From: DASQPR01 sp963836785
GTDB taxonomy: Bacteria > Actinomycetota > Actinomycetes > Mycobacteriales > Micromonosporaceae
DNA: 64,000 bases
NCBI GenBank assembly: GCA_963836785.1
Contig: CAWIKW010000006.1
Coordinates: 62,001 to 126,000 of the forward strand
Direction: 5' to 3'
This document shows positions 53,995 to 62,769 of the stretch, one piece after another. The position numbers and the translations under genes are program-made. Numbering within the stretch: the stretch's first letter is position 1; the number at the start of each line of letters is the position of its first letter. The notes under the pieces were generated by a model. The model was not told the origin of the DNA and made no database searches. It worked only from the letters and a program-made list of their open reading frames with translations.

Positions 53995-56385
53995 ATGACC
54001 TCGACGATGTCGGATGCGTACGCGATGTGGTCGGTGGAGGGCGAGCCGCTCACCGCCGAAGAGCTGGCCCGGATGGACGCGCACTGGCGGGCGGCGAACT
54101 ATCTGTCGGTCGGACAGATCTACCTCATGGGCAACCCGTTGCTGCATGACGATCTCAGTCCCGCCGACGTCAAGCCGCGGCTACTGGGGCATTGGGGCAC
54201 CACACCCGGCCTGAACATCGTCTACACGCATCTGTCGCGCGTCATCGCCAACCGTGGCCGGCAGGTCATCTACCTCGCCGGTCCCGGTCACGGCGGGCCC
54301 GGCCTGGTGGCCAACGCGTGGCTCGACGGGACGTACAGCGAGATCTATCCGCGGATCTCCCGTGACGAGCGGGGCATGCAACGCCTCTTCATGCAGTTCT
54401 CGTTCCCTGGCGGCATACCGTCCCATGTCGCGCCGGAGACGCCCGGCTCGATCCATGAAGGCGGCGAACTCGGGTATTCGCTCGCGCACGCGTACGGCGC
54501 CGTGCTGGACAACCCCGACCTCGTTGCGGCCTGCGTGATCGGTGACGGCGAGGCCGAAACCGGGCCGCTGGCCACGTCGTGGCACATCAACAAGCTGCTC
54601 GACCCGGTCGGCGACGGCGCTGTGCTGCCGATCCTGCACCTGAACGGCTACAAGATCGCCAACCCGACGGTGCTCGCGCGCATCGGCGACGACGAGCTGG
54701 CCGCGCTGCTGTACGGGTACGGCTACGACCCGTATCTGGTGGAGGGCGACGCACCGGAGGCCGTACATCAGCGGCTCGCCGCGACATTGGACACCGTGTT
54801 CGACCAGATCGCGGAGATCCAGCGACGGGCTCGCGTGGACGGTGTGACCGATCGTCCCCGTTGGCCGATGATCGTGCTCCGCACTCCGAAGGGCTGGACC
54901 GGCCCCAAGATCGTCGACGGGAAGCCGGTCGAGGGCACGTGGCGGGCCCATCAGGTGCCGCTCACCGCCGCCCGCGACGACGCCAAACACCTGGCCCAGC
55001 TAGCCGAGTGGATGCGTTCGTATCGGCCCGACGAGTTGTTCGACCCGAACGGTGCCCCGCGCGTCGAGGTCACCGGCTGGCTACCAACGGGCGATCTGCG
55101 GATGAGCGCGAACCCGAACACGAACGGCGGCCGGCATCCGTACGAGCTGGAGCTGCCGGACTTCCGTACGCACGCGGTCCCGGCCGGTACGAACGCCGAG
55201 GCGACACGCGTACTCGGCGGCTGGCTGCGGGACGTCATGGCGGCGAACGCGACACACCGTAACTTCCGCATACTCGGCCCGGACGAGACCGCGTCGAACC
55301 GCCTCGACGACGTCTACGCGGTCACCGGCAAATCGTGGATGGCCGAGGTGCTGCCGGTCGACGAGCACCTCGACCGGCACGGTCGGGTGATGGAGATCCT
55401 GTCCGAGCACATCTGCCAGGGGCTTCTCGAGGGCTACTTGCTGACCGGCCGGCACGGCCTGTTCAACTGCTACGAGGCGTTCGTCCACATCGTCGATTCG
55501 ATGTTCAACCAGCACGCGAAGTGGTTGAAGGTCACCCGGCATCTGGACTGGCGGCGGCCGATCCCGTCACTCAACTATCTGCTGTCCTCGCATGTGTGGC
55601 GGCAGGACCACAACGGGTTCTCGCATCAGGACCCCGGCTTCATCGACCACGTTGTGACGAAGAAAGCCGAGGTCGTCCGCGTTTACCTGCCGCCGGACGC
55701 CAACACCCTGCTGTCCACCATGGATCACTGCCTGCGCAGTCGCGATTACGTGAACGTGGTGGTCGCCGGCAAGAACGACGCGCCGACGTGGCTCGGCATC
55801 GAGGAGGCCGACCGGCATTGCGCCCGCGGCCTCGGCATCTGGGACTGGGCCGGCAACGACGGCGGCGAGCCGGACGTCGTGTTGGCGGGCGCCGGCGACG
55901 TACCCACGATGGAGGTTCTCGCCGCCACCGATCTGCTCCGCCATGAACTGCCCGATCTTCGCGTCCGCGTCGTGAATGTGGTCGATCTGATGCGCCTGGA
56001 ACCGGCGGGTGAACACCCTCACGGCCTGCCCGACCCCGAGTTCGATGCGATCTTCACGACCGACCGGCCGGTCATTTTCGCCTATCACGGTTACCCGTCG
56101 TTGATCCATCGGCTCACGTACCGCCGCGCCGGCCACGACAATTTCCACGTCCGTGGGTACAACGAGGAGGGCAGCACGACCACACCGTTCGACATGCTCG
56201 TCCGCAACAACATGGACCGCTTCCATCTCGTAGTCGATGTCATCGACCGCGTGCCGGGCCTCGCCCGCAAAGCGGCTCTGCTGCGGCAACGCATGGTCGA
56301 CAAGCTCGCCGACCATCATGCGTACGTGCGTGAGTCCGGCGAGGACCTGCCCGAGGTCCGGGACTGGGTCTGGCCCGGTCGCTGA
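53995..56385 (+). CDS. xfp: phosphoketolase (Xfp)
   Basis: 796 residues, full length. Thiamine-diphosphate enzyme features are NYLSVGQIYLMGNPLL, GPGHGGPGLVANAWLDGTYS, FPGGIPSHVAPETPGSIHEG, GDGEAETGPLATSWH, LNGYKIANPT, LTGRHGLFNCYEAF and SSHVWRQDHNGFSHQDPGFI. It splits xylulose-5-P and/or fructose-6-P with phosphate to acetyl phosphate and a shorter sugar phosphate. Acetate kinase, divergent at 53875, then makes ATP. GGAGGTG precedes the ATG at 53995. The 119 bases between the two genes hold both promoters. Confidence 0.96.
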   Translation: MTSTMSDAYAMWSVEGEPLTAEELARMDAHWRAANYLSVGQIYLMGNPLLHDDLSPADVKPRLLGHWGTTPGLNIVYTHLSRVIANRGRQVIYLAGPGHGGPGLVANAWLDGTYSEIYPRISRDERGMQRLFMQFSFPGGIPSHVAPETPGSIHEGGELGYSLAHAYGAVLDNPDLVAACVIGDGEAETGPLATSWHINKLLDPVGDGAVLPILHLNGYKIANPTVLARIGDDELAALLYGYGYDPYLVEGDAPEAVHQRLAATLDTVFDQIAEIQRRARVDGVTDRPRWPMIVLRTPKGWTGPKIVDGKPVEGTWRAHQVPLTAARDDAKHLAQLAEWMRSYRPDELFDPNGAPRVEVTGWLPTGDLRMSANPNTNGGRHPYELELPDFRTHAVPAGTNAEATRVLGGWLRDVMAANATHRNFRILGPDETASNRLDDVYAVTGKSWMAEVLPVDEHLDRHGRVMEILSEHICQGLLEGYLLTGRHGLFNCYEAFVHIVDSMFNQHAKWLKVTRHLDWRRPIPSLNYLLSSHVWRQDHNGFSHQDPGFIDHVVTKKAEVVRVYLPPDANTLLSTMDHCLRSRDYVNVVVAGKNDAPTWLGIEEADRHCARGLGIWDWAGNDGGEPDVVLAGAGDVPTMEVLAATDLLRHELPDLRVRVVNVVDLMRLEPAGEHPHGLPDPEFDAIFTTDRPVIFAYHGYPSLIHRLTYRRAGHDNFHVRGYNEEGSTTTPFDMLVRNNMDRFHLVVDVIDRVPGLARKAALLRQRMVDKLADHHAYVRESGEDLPEVRDWVWPGR

Positions 56386-56450
56386 CCCCTCCGGTACGGT
56401 GGACGGCGTCGCGATAGCGCGTGACGCGGGACGAGCCGGAGGGAGGGCCC

Positions 56451-56525
56451 ATGTCGACGGTCGTTGTGGTTGAGCTGTGCCCGGTCCGGTCTTCCTGGGC
56501 GTCCGCCTGCGCCGTGCTTGCCTGA
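56451..56525 (+). CDS. 24-residue small ORF upstream of rsgA
   Basis: ATG at 56451 follows GGAGGGAGGG and opens 24 codons (MSTVVVVELCPVRSSW, then ASACAVLA) to a TGA at 56523. Two hairpins and rsgA follow. It may be a leader peptide, or simply a short translated ORF. No family is recognised. Confidence 0.45.
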   Translation: MSTVVVVELCPVRSSWASACAVLA

Positions 56526-56580
56526 GACGTTCGAGTCTCGCCTGCGCCGCCCCGGGCGCCCCCTTTATCTGAAGGGCGCC
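56524..56580 (+). promoter_or_regulatory. two hairpins between small ORF and rsgA
   Basis: GAGAC (56524-56528) pairs with GTCTC (56535-56539). GGCGCC and CCTT (56555-56565) pair with AAGG and GCGCC (56572-56580) around TATCTG. The second stem ends 7 bases before the rsgA ATG, so it can cover the ribosome site. Confidence 0.5.
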
Positions 56581-56587
56581 ATCAATC

Positions 56588-57613
56588 ATGTCCATCGAAC
56601 TCGAAACACTCGGCTGGGACGCGGGCTTCGCCGCCGACCTGCCACCTCACCATCTCGCGTCCCGGGTTGTCCGGGTCGATCGCGGCGCGTGCGATGTCGT
56701 CGGCGCCGCCGGTGAGCAGCGCGTCGTCTACAGCGGTGCCATCAAACGTGCCGCCGTAGAGGATCCCGTCGCGTTGCCGTGCGTCGGCGATTGGGTCGCG
56801 ATCGACGGCGAGGTCAAAGCCGTCCTGCCCCGCCGTACGGCGATCGTCCGAACCGGTGCCTCGCCCGGCGTGTCGCGCGGTCAGGTCCTTGCCGCGAACG
56901 TCGACATCGTCTACATCGCCGAACCGGCGGTGCCCGACGTCGATCTCGGCCGGGTCGAGCGACTGCTCGCGCTCGCCTGGGAGAGCGGCGCGCGGCCGGT
57001 CGTCCTCATCACGAAGGCCGATCTCACGCCGGTCGACATCGCCGCGGTCGAGGCGGCAGCGCCCGGCGCCACGGTGTCGGCCATCTCATCGGTGACCGGC
57101 CAAGGTGTCGCGGGGGTGGCCCCACGCGCCGGCCAGACCGCGGTCGTACTCGGCCGATCCGGGGCCGGCAAGTCGACCCTCGTCAACGCGCTGGCCGGCG
57201 CCGACGTCATGGACACCCAGGACATCCGCGCCGCCGATGGCCGGGGCCGGCACACGACGGTCCACCGCGAGCTGCTCGTGCTGCCGAACGGCGGGATGAT
57301 CATCGACACACCGGGTCTGCGCAGCATCGGCGTGTACGACGCCGACGACGGTCTGGCCCAGGTGTTCGCCGAGATCGAGGAGCTGGCCACGCAGTGCCGC
57401 TTCGTCGACTGCGTACACGAAACCGAACCTGACTGTGCCGTGTTGGCCGCGGTCGACGACGGCGCTCTCACCCCGCGGCGGCTGGCGTCCTGGCGCAAGC
57501 TGCAGCGGGAGGCGCGATGGATGGCGTCGCGCACCGATGCCCGGATCCGGGCCGAAGAGACGCGCAAGTGGAAGGCGATCACGAAGTCGGTGCGCGGCAC
57601 GGTCCGGCCGTGA
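56588..57613 (+). CDS. rsgA: ribosome small subunit-dependent GTPase A
   Basis: 341 residues. The circularly permuted GTPase order is seen: OB domain to about 105, G4 TKAD (142-145), G1 GRSGAGKST (189-197), G3 DTPG (240-243), then a zinc site C270-x4-C275-x-H277-x5-C283 (CRFVDCVHETEPDC). It helps late maturation of the 30S subunit. The usual ribosome site is replaced by a hairpin whose loop and stem end 7 bases before the ATG. A basic tail ends the protein. Confidence 0.93.
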   Translation: MSIELETLGWDAGFAADLPPHHLASRVVRVDRGACDVVGAAGEQRVVYSGAIKRAAVEDPVALPCVGDWVAIDGEVKAVLPRRTAIVRTGASPGVSRGQVLAANVDIVYIAEPAVPDVDLGRVERLLALAWESGARPVVLITKADLTPVDIAAVEAAAPGATVSAISSVTGQGVAGVAPRAGQTAVVLGRSGAGKSTLVNALAGADVMDTQDIRAADGRGRHTTVHRELLVLPNGGMIIDTPGLRSIGVYDADDGLAQVFAEIEELATQCRFVDCVHETEPDCAVLAAVDDGALTPRRLASWRKLQREARWMASRTDARIRAEETRKWKAITKSVRGTVRP

Positions 57614-57767
57614 CCGATGCGTCGGGTCGGATCGGTGCGTTCGCCGGTCCGACCCGGCGCGCGCGGAGATGGACAGCCTGGCAAGGTGGGTCCTGGCGAC
57701 GGCCACCGCTGGCACCGCGACCGCGCCGACCGCATCCGCGACAGTGAGGGGCTCTGAGCGCACCGAC

Positions 57768-58901
57768 ATGACGACATTTCTCGATCCGGTTGCGCTCGAC
57801 GACGGCGGCCTCGGCGCCCGGAGCGTCGACGTGCTGCTCGCCGGTCAGGACGGTTCGGGCGCGTTTCTGGCCAGCCCGACGTTCCCGATCTACCGCTTCG
57901 CGTGGCTGCGCGACGGATCGTTCTGCGCGCGAGCTCTCGACGCCGTCGGGCGATCCGACCGCGCCGCGTTGTTCCACCGCTGGGTGGAGCGGACGGTCGT
58001 CGCGCATCGCGGGCGGGCCGAAGCGGCGATCACCGAGCTGACGGCGGGCCGGATGCCGGCCCCGGAGGACATCCTGCCGGCGCGATTCGTCGTCGACGGC
58101 CGCCGGGAGGTGCCCGGCGAGGTGCTCGGCGAAGTGTGGCCGAACTACCAGCTCGACGGCTATGGCACGTGGCTGCACGAGGTGGCCAGCCATGAACGGA
58201 TGGCGGCAGCGTCGCGCGATTCTGGCTCAGCCGTATTCGATCGGACCGCCATCGCGCTCGTGGCTGACTATTTGTCCGCGGCGTGGCGGACCGACTGCTA
58301 CGACTGCTGGGAGGAGTTCGGTGACGGCCAGCACGCCGGCACGTACGCCGCCGTCGCCGCCGGTCTCGCGGCCGCCGCCGAGCTGTTGGACGAACCGCAC
58401 TATGCGAACGTCGCCCACGAGGTGCGTACAGCGCTCGGCGACACCTTCATCCGGGACGGCCGGCTCCGCAAGGGCGACAAGGATGACCGGATCGACGCGA
58501 GCCTGTTGTGGTGCGCGTTGCCGTTCGGCCTGTTCACCGTGGACGAGCCGGTGATGCGGGCGACCGCGGACGCCGTCCGCGCCGATCTGCGTGGCCACAC
58601 CGGCGGCATCTACCGGTACGTCGGCGACAGCTACTACGGCGGCGGCGAATGGATCCTGCTGACCGCGTGGCTCGGTTGGTATGACGCGGTCACCGGCAAC
58701 GGCGACGGCGTACGGGCGGCCCGGGAGTGGATCCGGCGCACCGCGACGATGGAGCTCGACCTGCCCGAGCAGACGACCGACGGTGCACAGGACCCGGCCA
58801 TGGTCGAGTCATGGGTGAACCGGTGGGGTCCGGTCGCCACGCCGCTGCTGTGGTCACATGCGATGTACCTGATCATGTCGGCGGCCGCAACGTCGACCTG
58901 A
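57768..58901 (+). CDS. GH15-like glycoside hydrolase
   Basis: 377 residues. An (alpha/alpha)6 barrel is indicated by FPIYRFAWLRDGSFCARALD, EVWPNYQLDGYGTWLHEV, DCWEEFGDGQHAGTYAAVAA and DDRIDASLLWCALPFGLF, the order found in GH15 glucoamylase/trehalase-type proteins. Only the catalytic barrel is present, without the N-terminal beta domain of longer members, so it may act on short glucosides. There is no signal peptide. The ATG at 57768 has only a weak ribosome site and is 154 bases after rsgA. Confidence 0.82.
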   Translation: MTTFLDPVALDDGGLGARSVDVLLAGQDGSGAFLASPTFPIYRFAWLRDGSFCARALDAVGRSDRAALFHRWVERTVVAHRGRAEAAITELTAGRMPAPEDILPARFVVDGRREVPGEVLGEVWPNYQLDGYGTWLHEVASHERMAAASRDSGSAVFDRTAIALVADYLSAAWRTDCYDCWEEFGDGQHAGTYAAVAAGLAAAAELLDEPHYANVAHEVRTALGDTFIRDGRLRKGDKDDRIDASLLWCALPFGLFTVDEPVMRATADAVRADLRGHTGGIYRYVGDSYYGGGEWILLTAWLGWYDAVTGNGDGVRAAREWIRRTATMELDLPEQTTDGAQDPAMVESWVNRWGPVATPLLWSHAMYLIMSAAATST

Positions 58902-58905
58902 CCGC

Positions 58906-59562
58906 TCACGTCGGCGTGCGATCTTGCATCTCCCACGCGTGGTCGAGCACGTGCCACGCGATCCGCCGGGCCGCGTACGCCGGTGGCCAGCTCCCGTGCG
59001 GCACGTCGCCGCCGGCCCAGGGTCGGCTGAGCGCAGCGATGATGTCGGTCCGCAGCGCCGCGATCGCGGCGGTGTCGGCGAGGTCGGGCCGCTTGTGTTT
59101 GACCCCGACCTTCCGCGCGTACGACGCCTCGGCGCCGACGACGTGATCGGCCATCTTGTCCCGATCGCGCCCGCCACCCCGCGGTCCCTTGGTGAGCTCC
59201 GTCGGCGTGGCCGCGACGATGGCGGCGAACTCGTCCCAGGCCGCCGACACGAGCGCGGCGAGCCGCCGGGCGTGCGCCGCCGTCAGTGCGGCCCGGTCGG
59301 CATCGGCCGCGTGGTCAAGCACGCCGAAGTCGGTCGAGGTGTTGCCTTGGATGCGCTCGATCACGGTGAACACGTCGGTCGGGATGGCCAGACCGGCCCG
59401 CTTGACCACCGGCGCGTATCGCGGCAGGTAACTCGCGAGCGCATCCAGCGCCTGCTCCTCGTCCTTGCCCGACCGCGACCAGCCGGGCCAGTCGAGGGCG
59501 GCCGCGAAGACCTTCTTCTTGCCGACCTCGAGATAGACGCCGGTGCTACGGGATGTGGTCAC
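58906..59562 (-). CDS. DinB-like hypothetical protein
   Basis: 218 residues. The first 60 (GVYLEVGKKKVFAAALDWPG, SRSGKDEEQALDALASY) are typical of a small actinobacterial family. The remainder is helical, with DKMADHVVGAEASYARKVGV and RRIAWHVLDHAWEMQDR. The His pattern at helix ends resembles DinB-type four-helix bundles that bind a divalent metal. Function is unknown. The GTG at 59562 is taken as start; a GTG at 59580 is possible. It is divergent from the FMN reductase. Confidence 0.7.
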   Translation of the reverse strand: MTTSRSTGVYLEVGKKKVFAAALDWPGWSRSGKDEEQALDALASYLPRYAPVVKRAGLAIPTDVFTVIERIQGNTSTDFGVLDHAADADRAALTAAHARRLAALVSAAWDEFAAIVAATPTELTKGPRGGGRDRDKMADHVVGAEASYARKVGVKHKRPDLADTAAIAALRTDIIAALSRPWAGGDVPHGSWPPAYAARRIAWHVLDHAWEMQDRTPT

Positions 59563-59615
59563 CGCCTCATCTTCACGCACACGACCGACAGGATCGAGCG
59601 GGCTACGGTCGAGGA

Positions 59616-60170
59616 ATGCGCATCCTGTTGATCTCCGGCAGCACCCGGTCCGCGTCGACGAACTCGGCCGCGCTGCGCGCGATGCACGAGCACCGGCCGG
59701 CCGGCATCGACACCGTCTGGTACGAGGAGGTAGCCGGCCTGGCCGGCCTGCCCGCGTTCAACCCGGACGACGAGGACGACCTGCCGCCGGCGGTCGCCAT
59801 CCTGCGCGCCGCGATCGACGCGGCCGACGCCGTCCTGTTCTGCACGCCCGAATACGCGGGCTCGCTGCCGGGCAGCTTCAAGAACCTCCTGGACTGGACG
59901 GTGCGTGGCGGCAACCTCTACGGCAAACCGGTCGCGTACGTCTCGGTCGCGGCACCGGGGCGCGGAGCGGGCGCCGAGGCGAATCTGCGCACCGTGCTCG
60001 GCTACGTCGGGGCGACCCTGATCGAGGACGCATGTGCCCGCGTGTTCGTGGACCGCGATGCGGTGGGGCCGGACGGTCGCGTCACCGACCGTCCGACCCG
60101 GGACCAATTAGTCGCGGCCCTGGAAACCGTGGCCGAGGCTGCCGCCGCTGTTACGGCACCGTCTCAATAG
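59616..60170 (+). CDS. NADPH-dependent FMN reductase
   Basis: 184 residues. Flavodoxin-like fold with ILLISGSTRSASTNSAALRA (phosphate loop), FCTPEYAGSLPGSFKNLLDW (FMN-contacting loop) and KPVAYVSVAAPGRGAG. It reduces FMN or quinones with NAD(P)H. TACGGT (59604-59609) ends 6 bases before the ATG, so the mRNA is probably leaderless. Its last 20 bases overlap the end of the helR gene, which runs the other way. Confidence 0.92.
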   Translation: MRILLISGSTRSASTNSAALRAMHEHRPAGIDTVWYEEVAGLAGLPAFNPDDEDDLPPAVAILRAAIDAADAVLFCTPEYAGSLPGSFKNLLDWTVRGGNLYGKPVAYVSVAAPGRGAGAEANLRTVLGYVGATLIEDACARVFVDRDAVGPDGRVTDRPTRDQLVAALETVAEAAAAVTAPSQ

Positions 60171-62538
60171 TCGCCAGTGCGGCCGGCACGGCAGCGGTGT
60201 GCACGACGCCGAGCCGCCGGGTCGCGCGCGTGATCGCGACGTAGAGGTCATTGCGGCCGCGCGCCGACCCGCCGGCGATTGCCGCGGGCTCGACGACGAT
60301 GACCGAGTCGAATTCGAGACCCTTGGCCTGCCGTACGGTCAGCACGACCACGCTCGCGGTGAGGTCGGTGTCGTCGCCGGTGGCCGCCTCCGGCAGCGCG
60401 GCGCGTACCTCGTCGAGGCACGCCTCGGGCACGATCACCGCCAGACGACCGTCACCGAGATGCCCGATCTCCGCGTCGACCGCGTCGCGGACACCGGCCG
60501 AGATGTCGGCGACCGATCGGCGCCACGGGGCCTCACCGACCGCCCGGATCGACGTCGGCACGGCCAGGGTCGGGTCGATGTCGCGTAGCACGTCGGCGGC
60601 GACCGCCATGATCTCCGCCGGGGTGCGGTAGTTGACCGTCAGCTCGGTGCGCCGCCACCGGTCGGCCACGTACGGACGCAGGGCCGCGTCCCACGACGTC
60701 GTACCGGCCGGGGCACTGGTCTGTGCGACGTCACCGACGAGCGTCATCGAGCGGCTTGGGCAGCGGCGCATCAACGCGCGCCAAGCCATCGCCGACAGCT
60801 CCTGCGCCTCGTCGACGATCACATGGCCGTACGCCCATCGCGGGTCGGCCGCCGCGCGCTCGGCGACGCTCAGGCCATCGCCGTCGACCTGGCGTTCGGC
60901 CAGCCGCGATGGGTCGATGAGGTCGAAGGCCATCAGCACGTCGGGATCGTCGTCGATGTCGCGCGACAGAATTTCCAGTACGCCCTCGGCATACGCCCTC
61001 GCCCGCGCCGCTTCGGCCTCGTCGATCGCCCGCTCCTCGGCGTCATCCACGCCGAGATATTCGGCTGCCTCATCGAGCAGGGCGATGTCGGCCACCGTCC
61101 AGCCGTGGCCCGGTTCGCGACGAAGTAGAGCCCGCTCGGCCCGGGACAGTTGCGGCGCCGCGATCTCGAGCGCGATTGGATCGGCGTAAAGGTCGGACAG
61201 CAGTTGTTCGGGCGTGAGTTCCGGCCAGAGCTCGGCCAGCGCGACCTGCACCGACGAACTGGCGGTCAGGTCATCGCGGACGAGCACGATGTCGCCGCTC
61301 GTCAACAGGTTCGGGCCGCCGATGACGTTTGCGCCGACCCGATCGGCCACCTGGTTGGCCAACGCGTCGATCATCTGGCGAACGAAGATGCGCCGGGCCG
61401 GATTGTGCGGCAGCCGGCTCGCCCGGGCGAGGTCGCGAGCATGCTCGACGACGTCAGGATCGAGCATGAGCGTGTCTCGCTCGAAGCCGATCTCCCATGG
61501 CTCGTCCGGCACCCGCTCGCGGTCCGCCACGGCCCGGGCCATGACCGCCGCCATCTCCGCACGCCCCTTGATCTCTGCCGTCGCGTCCGGTTCCCCCGCC
61601 GTCGCGGCCACGCCGGGCACGAGGCCACCGGTGGTGGCGAGCACAACCGCCGTCTCGCCCAGCCCGGGCAGCACCTGGCCGATGTACCGCAGAAATGTCG
61701 CGTTCGGACCGACGATCAGCACCGCCCGCTTTGCCAGCGTGTCGCGGTGGTGGTAGAGCAGGTACGCGGCCCGGTGCAGCGCGACCGCGGTCTTGCCCGA
61801 GCCGGGACCGCCCTCGACGACGAGGATTCCGGCCTGCTCGGCGCGGATGATCTCATCCTGCTCGGCCTGGATCGTCTCGACGATGTCGCGCATCCGGCCG
61901 GTCCGGCTCGCCGACAGGGCAGACAGCAGAGCGGTCTCGCTCGCGAGGTTGCCGTCGTGCACGGCTGCCGGGCCGGTCGCGTCGGCCCGTCCGGTCGCGT
62001 CGGCCCAGCCGGTGACCGCGGACGAGCCGTCGAGGGTGCCACCGACCACGGCGAGATCGAGTGTCTCGTCGGTGAGGCCGACGACCTCACGCCATTGAGT
62101 CGTGATGTGCCGCCGGAGCCGGGCGCCATCGGGATGCGCGACGGTGGCGAGGTAGAAGGGACGGGCGGCCGGCGCACGCCAGTCGACCAGCAGCGGCTCC
62201 TCCGCGGCCAGTGGCGTGTCCGACTCGGTCAACGCGTCGGCGTCGGCTCGATCGACGGTATCGATAGTGTCATGAATGCCAATGCGGCCGATGTGACGCG
62301 ACGATCCGTCGGTGAAATCGAGCCGGCCGAAGCAAAGGCCATTCTCGACCGCGTTGTATTGCGCGATCTGGTCGACGTACATGGCACTGGTGGCATCGCG
62401 TTGGCTCAGCTGCTGGTGATTCGTGCTGCGCTCGCCGAGCGTGGCCCGTAGGCGCTCGGCCGCCAGTTTGCGCAGGTCATCGAGGCGGCGATAGAGGAGA
62501 GACACGTAGACTTGTTCATCGGCGAGGTCGTTTGACAC
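60151..62538 (-). CDS. helR: HelD/HelR-type RNA polymerase recycling helicase
   Basis: 795 residues. YVSLLYRRLDDLRK opens a coiled-coil N-terminal domain, then NAVENGLCFGRLDF and LLVDWRAPAARPFYLATVAH (about 117-135). Walker A is GGPGSGKTAVA (243-253). Helicase parts VIVDEAQELSAMAWRALMRR, LVGDVAQTSAPAG, RQAKGLEFDSVIVVEP and YVAITRATRR follow. These fit HelD-class proteins that free stalled RNA polymerase from DNA. HelR of Streptomyces and mycobacteria also displaces rifamycins. An ADATGRADATG duplication lies at about 179-190. The GTG at 62538 follows GAGGAG. A perfect palindrome is in its upstream region. Confidence 0.9.
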   Translation of the reverse strand: MSNDLADEQVYVSLLYRRLDDLRKLAAERLRATLGERSTNHQQLSQRDATSAMYVDQIAQYNAVENGLCFGRLDFTDGSSRHIGRIGIHDTIDTVDRADADALTESDTPLAAEEPLLVDWRAPAARPFYLATVAHPDGARLRRHITTQWREVVGLTDETLDLAVVGGTLDGSSAVTGWADATGRADATGPAAVHDGNLASETALLSALSASRTGRMRDIVETIQAEQDEIIRAEQAGILVVEGGPGSGKTAVALHRAAYLLYHHRDTLAKRAVLIVGPNATFLRYIGQVLPGLGETAVVLATTGGLVPGVAATAGEPDATAEIKGRAEMAAVMARAVADRERVPDEPWEIGFERDTLMLDPDVVEHARDLARASRLPHNPARRIFVRQMIDALANQVADRVGANVIGGPNLLTSGDIVLVRDDLTASSSVQVALAELWPELTPEQLLSDLYADPIALEIAAPQLSRAERALLRREPGHGWTVADIALLDEAAEYLGVDDAEERAIDEAEAARARAYAEGVLEILSRDIDDDPDVLMAFDLIDPSRLAERQVDGDGLSVAERAAADPRWAYGHVIVDEAQELSAMAWRALMRRCPSRSMTLVGDVAQTSAPAGTTSWDAALRPYVADRWRRTELTVNYRTPAEIMAVAADVLRDIDPTLAVPTSIRAVGEAPWRRSVADISAGVRDAVDAEIGHLGDGRLAVIVPEACLDEVRAALPEAATGDDTDLTASVVVLTVRQAKGLEFDSVIVVEPAAIAGGSARGRNDLYVAITRATRRLGVVHTAAVPAALATIETVP

Positions 62539-62609
62539 GCATGCTCCTCGTGCGTTAATATTCACTTGCGGAACGATGGTTACTTCCATTTCCCTGCGGG
62601 CACGTCACG

Positions 62610-62632
62610 AGCGACCAGGTTACCTGGTCGCT
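62610..62632. promoter_or_regulatory. perfect 23-base palindrome in helR/APH control region
   Basis: AGCGACCAGGT (62610-62620) and its exact complement ACCTGGTCGCT (62622-62632) flank one T. It lies 72 bases upstream of helR and before the divergent operon. TATAGG (62644-62649) could be the -10 of that operon, and the palindrome would cover its -35 region. An operator is most likely; a hairpin is possible. Confidence 0.7.
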
Positions 62633-62670
62633 ATTTCTTTGCCTATAGGTCTCCGCGCCATTTGCCAGCG

Positions 62671-62769
62671 ATGGATTTCGCACCATCGTTCAAACTCGAC
62701 GTCGAATGGCGCCGCGGCGTCGGACCGAATTGGCAGGCCATCATGACCGAATTGGCAGGCCATCCATGA
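62671..62769 (+). CDS. 32-residue ORF coupled to APH paralogue B
   Basis: An ATG at 62671 opens 32 codons (start MDFAPSFKLDVEWRRGVG, end MTELAGHP). Its TGA (62767-62769) overlaps the ATG of the phosphotransferase gene (62766), so translation would be coupled. No ribosome site is clear upstream. Its last codons lie in a tandem duplication. No family is known. Confidence 0.4.
   Translation: MDFAPSFKLDVEWRRGVGPNWQAIMTELAGHP
62723..62767 (+). repeat. 22-bp tandem duplication around APH start codon
   Basis: GACCGAATTGGCAGGCCATC followed by AT occurs at 62723 and again at 62745, the second with one extra C. Each copy ends in ATG-A-C-C, so the start codon of the 62766 gene has an upstream duplicate at 62742 that now lies in another frame. 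Confidence 0.85.

Noticed and set aside
61150..62451. 433-codon plus-strand open frame
   Set aside because: Antisense to helR; no recognisable domain or ribosome site.
62610..62632. intrinsic terminator on the plus strand (hairpin followed by ATTTCTTT)
   Set aside because: No plus-strand gene ends upstream, since helR is antisense there, so an operator fits better.
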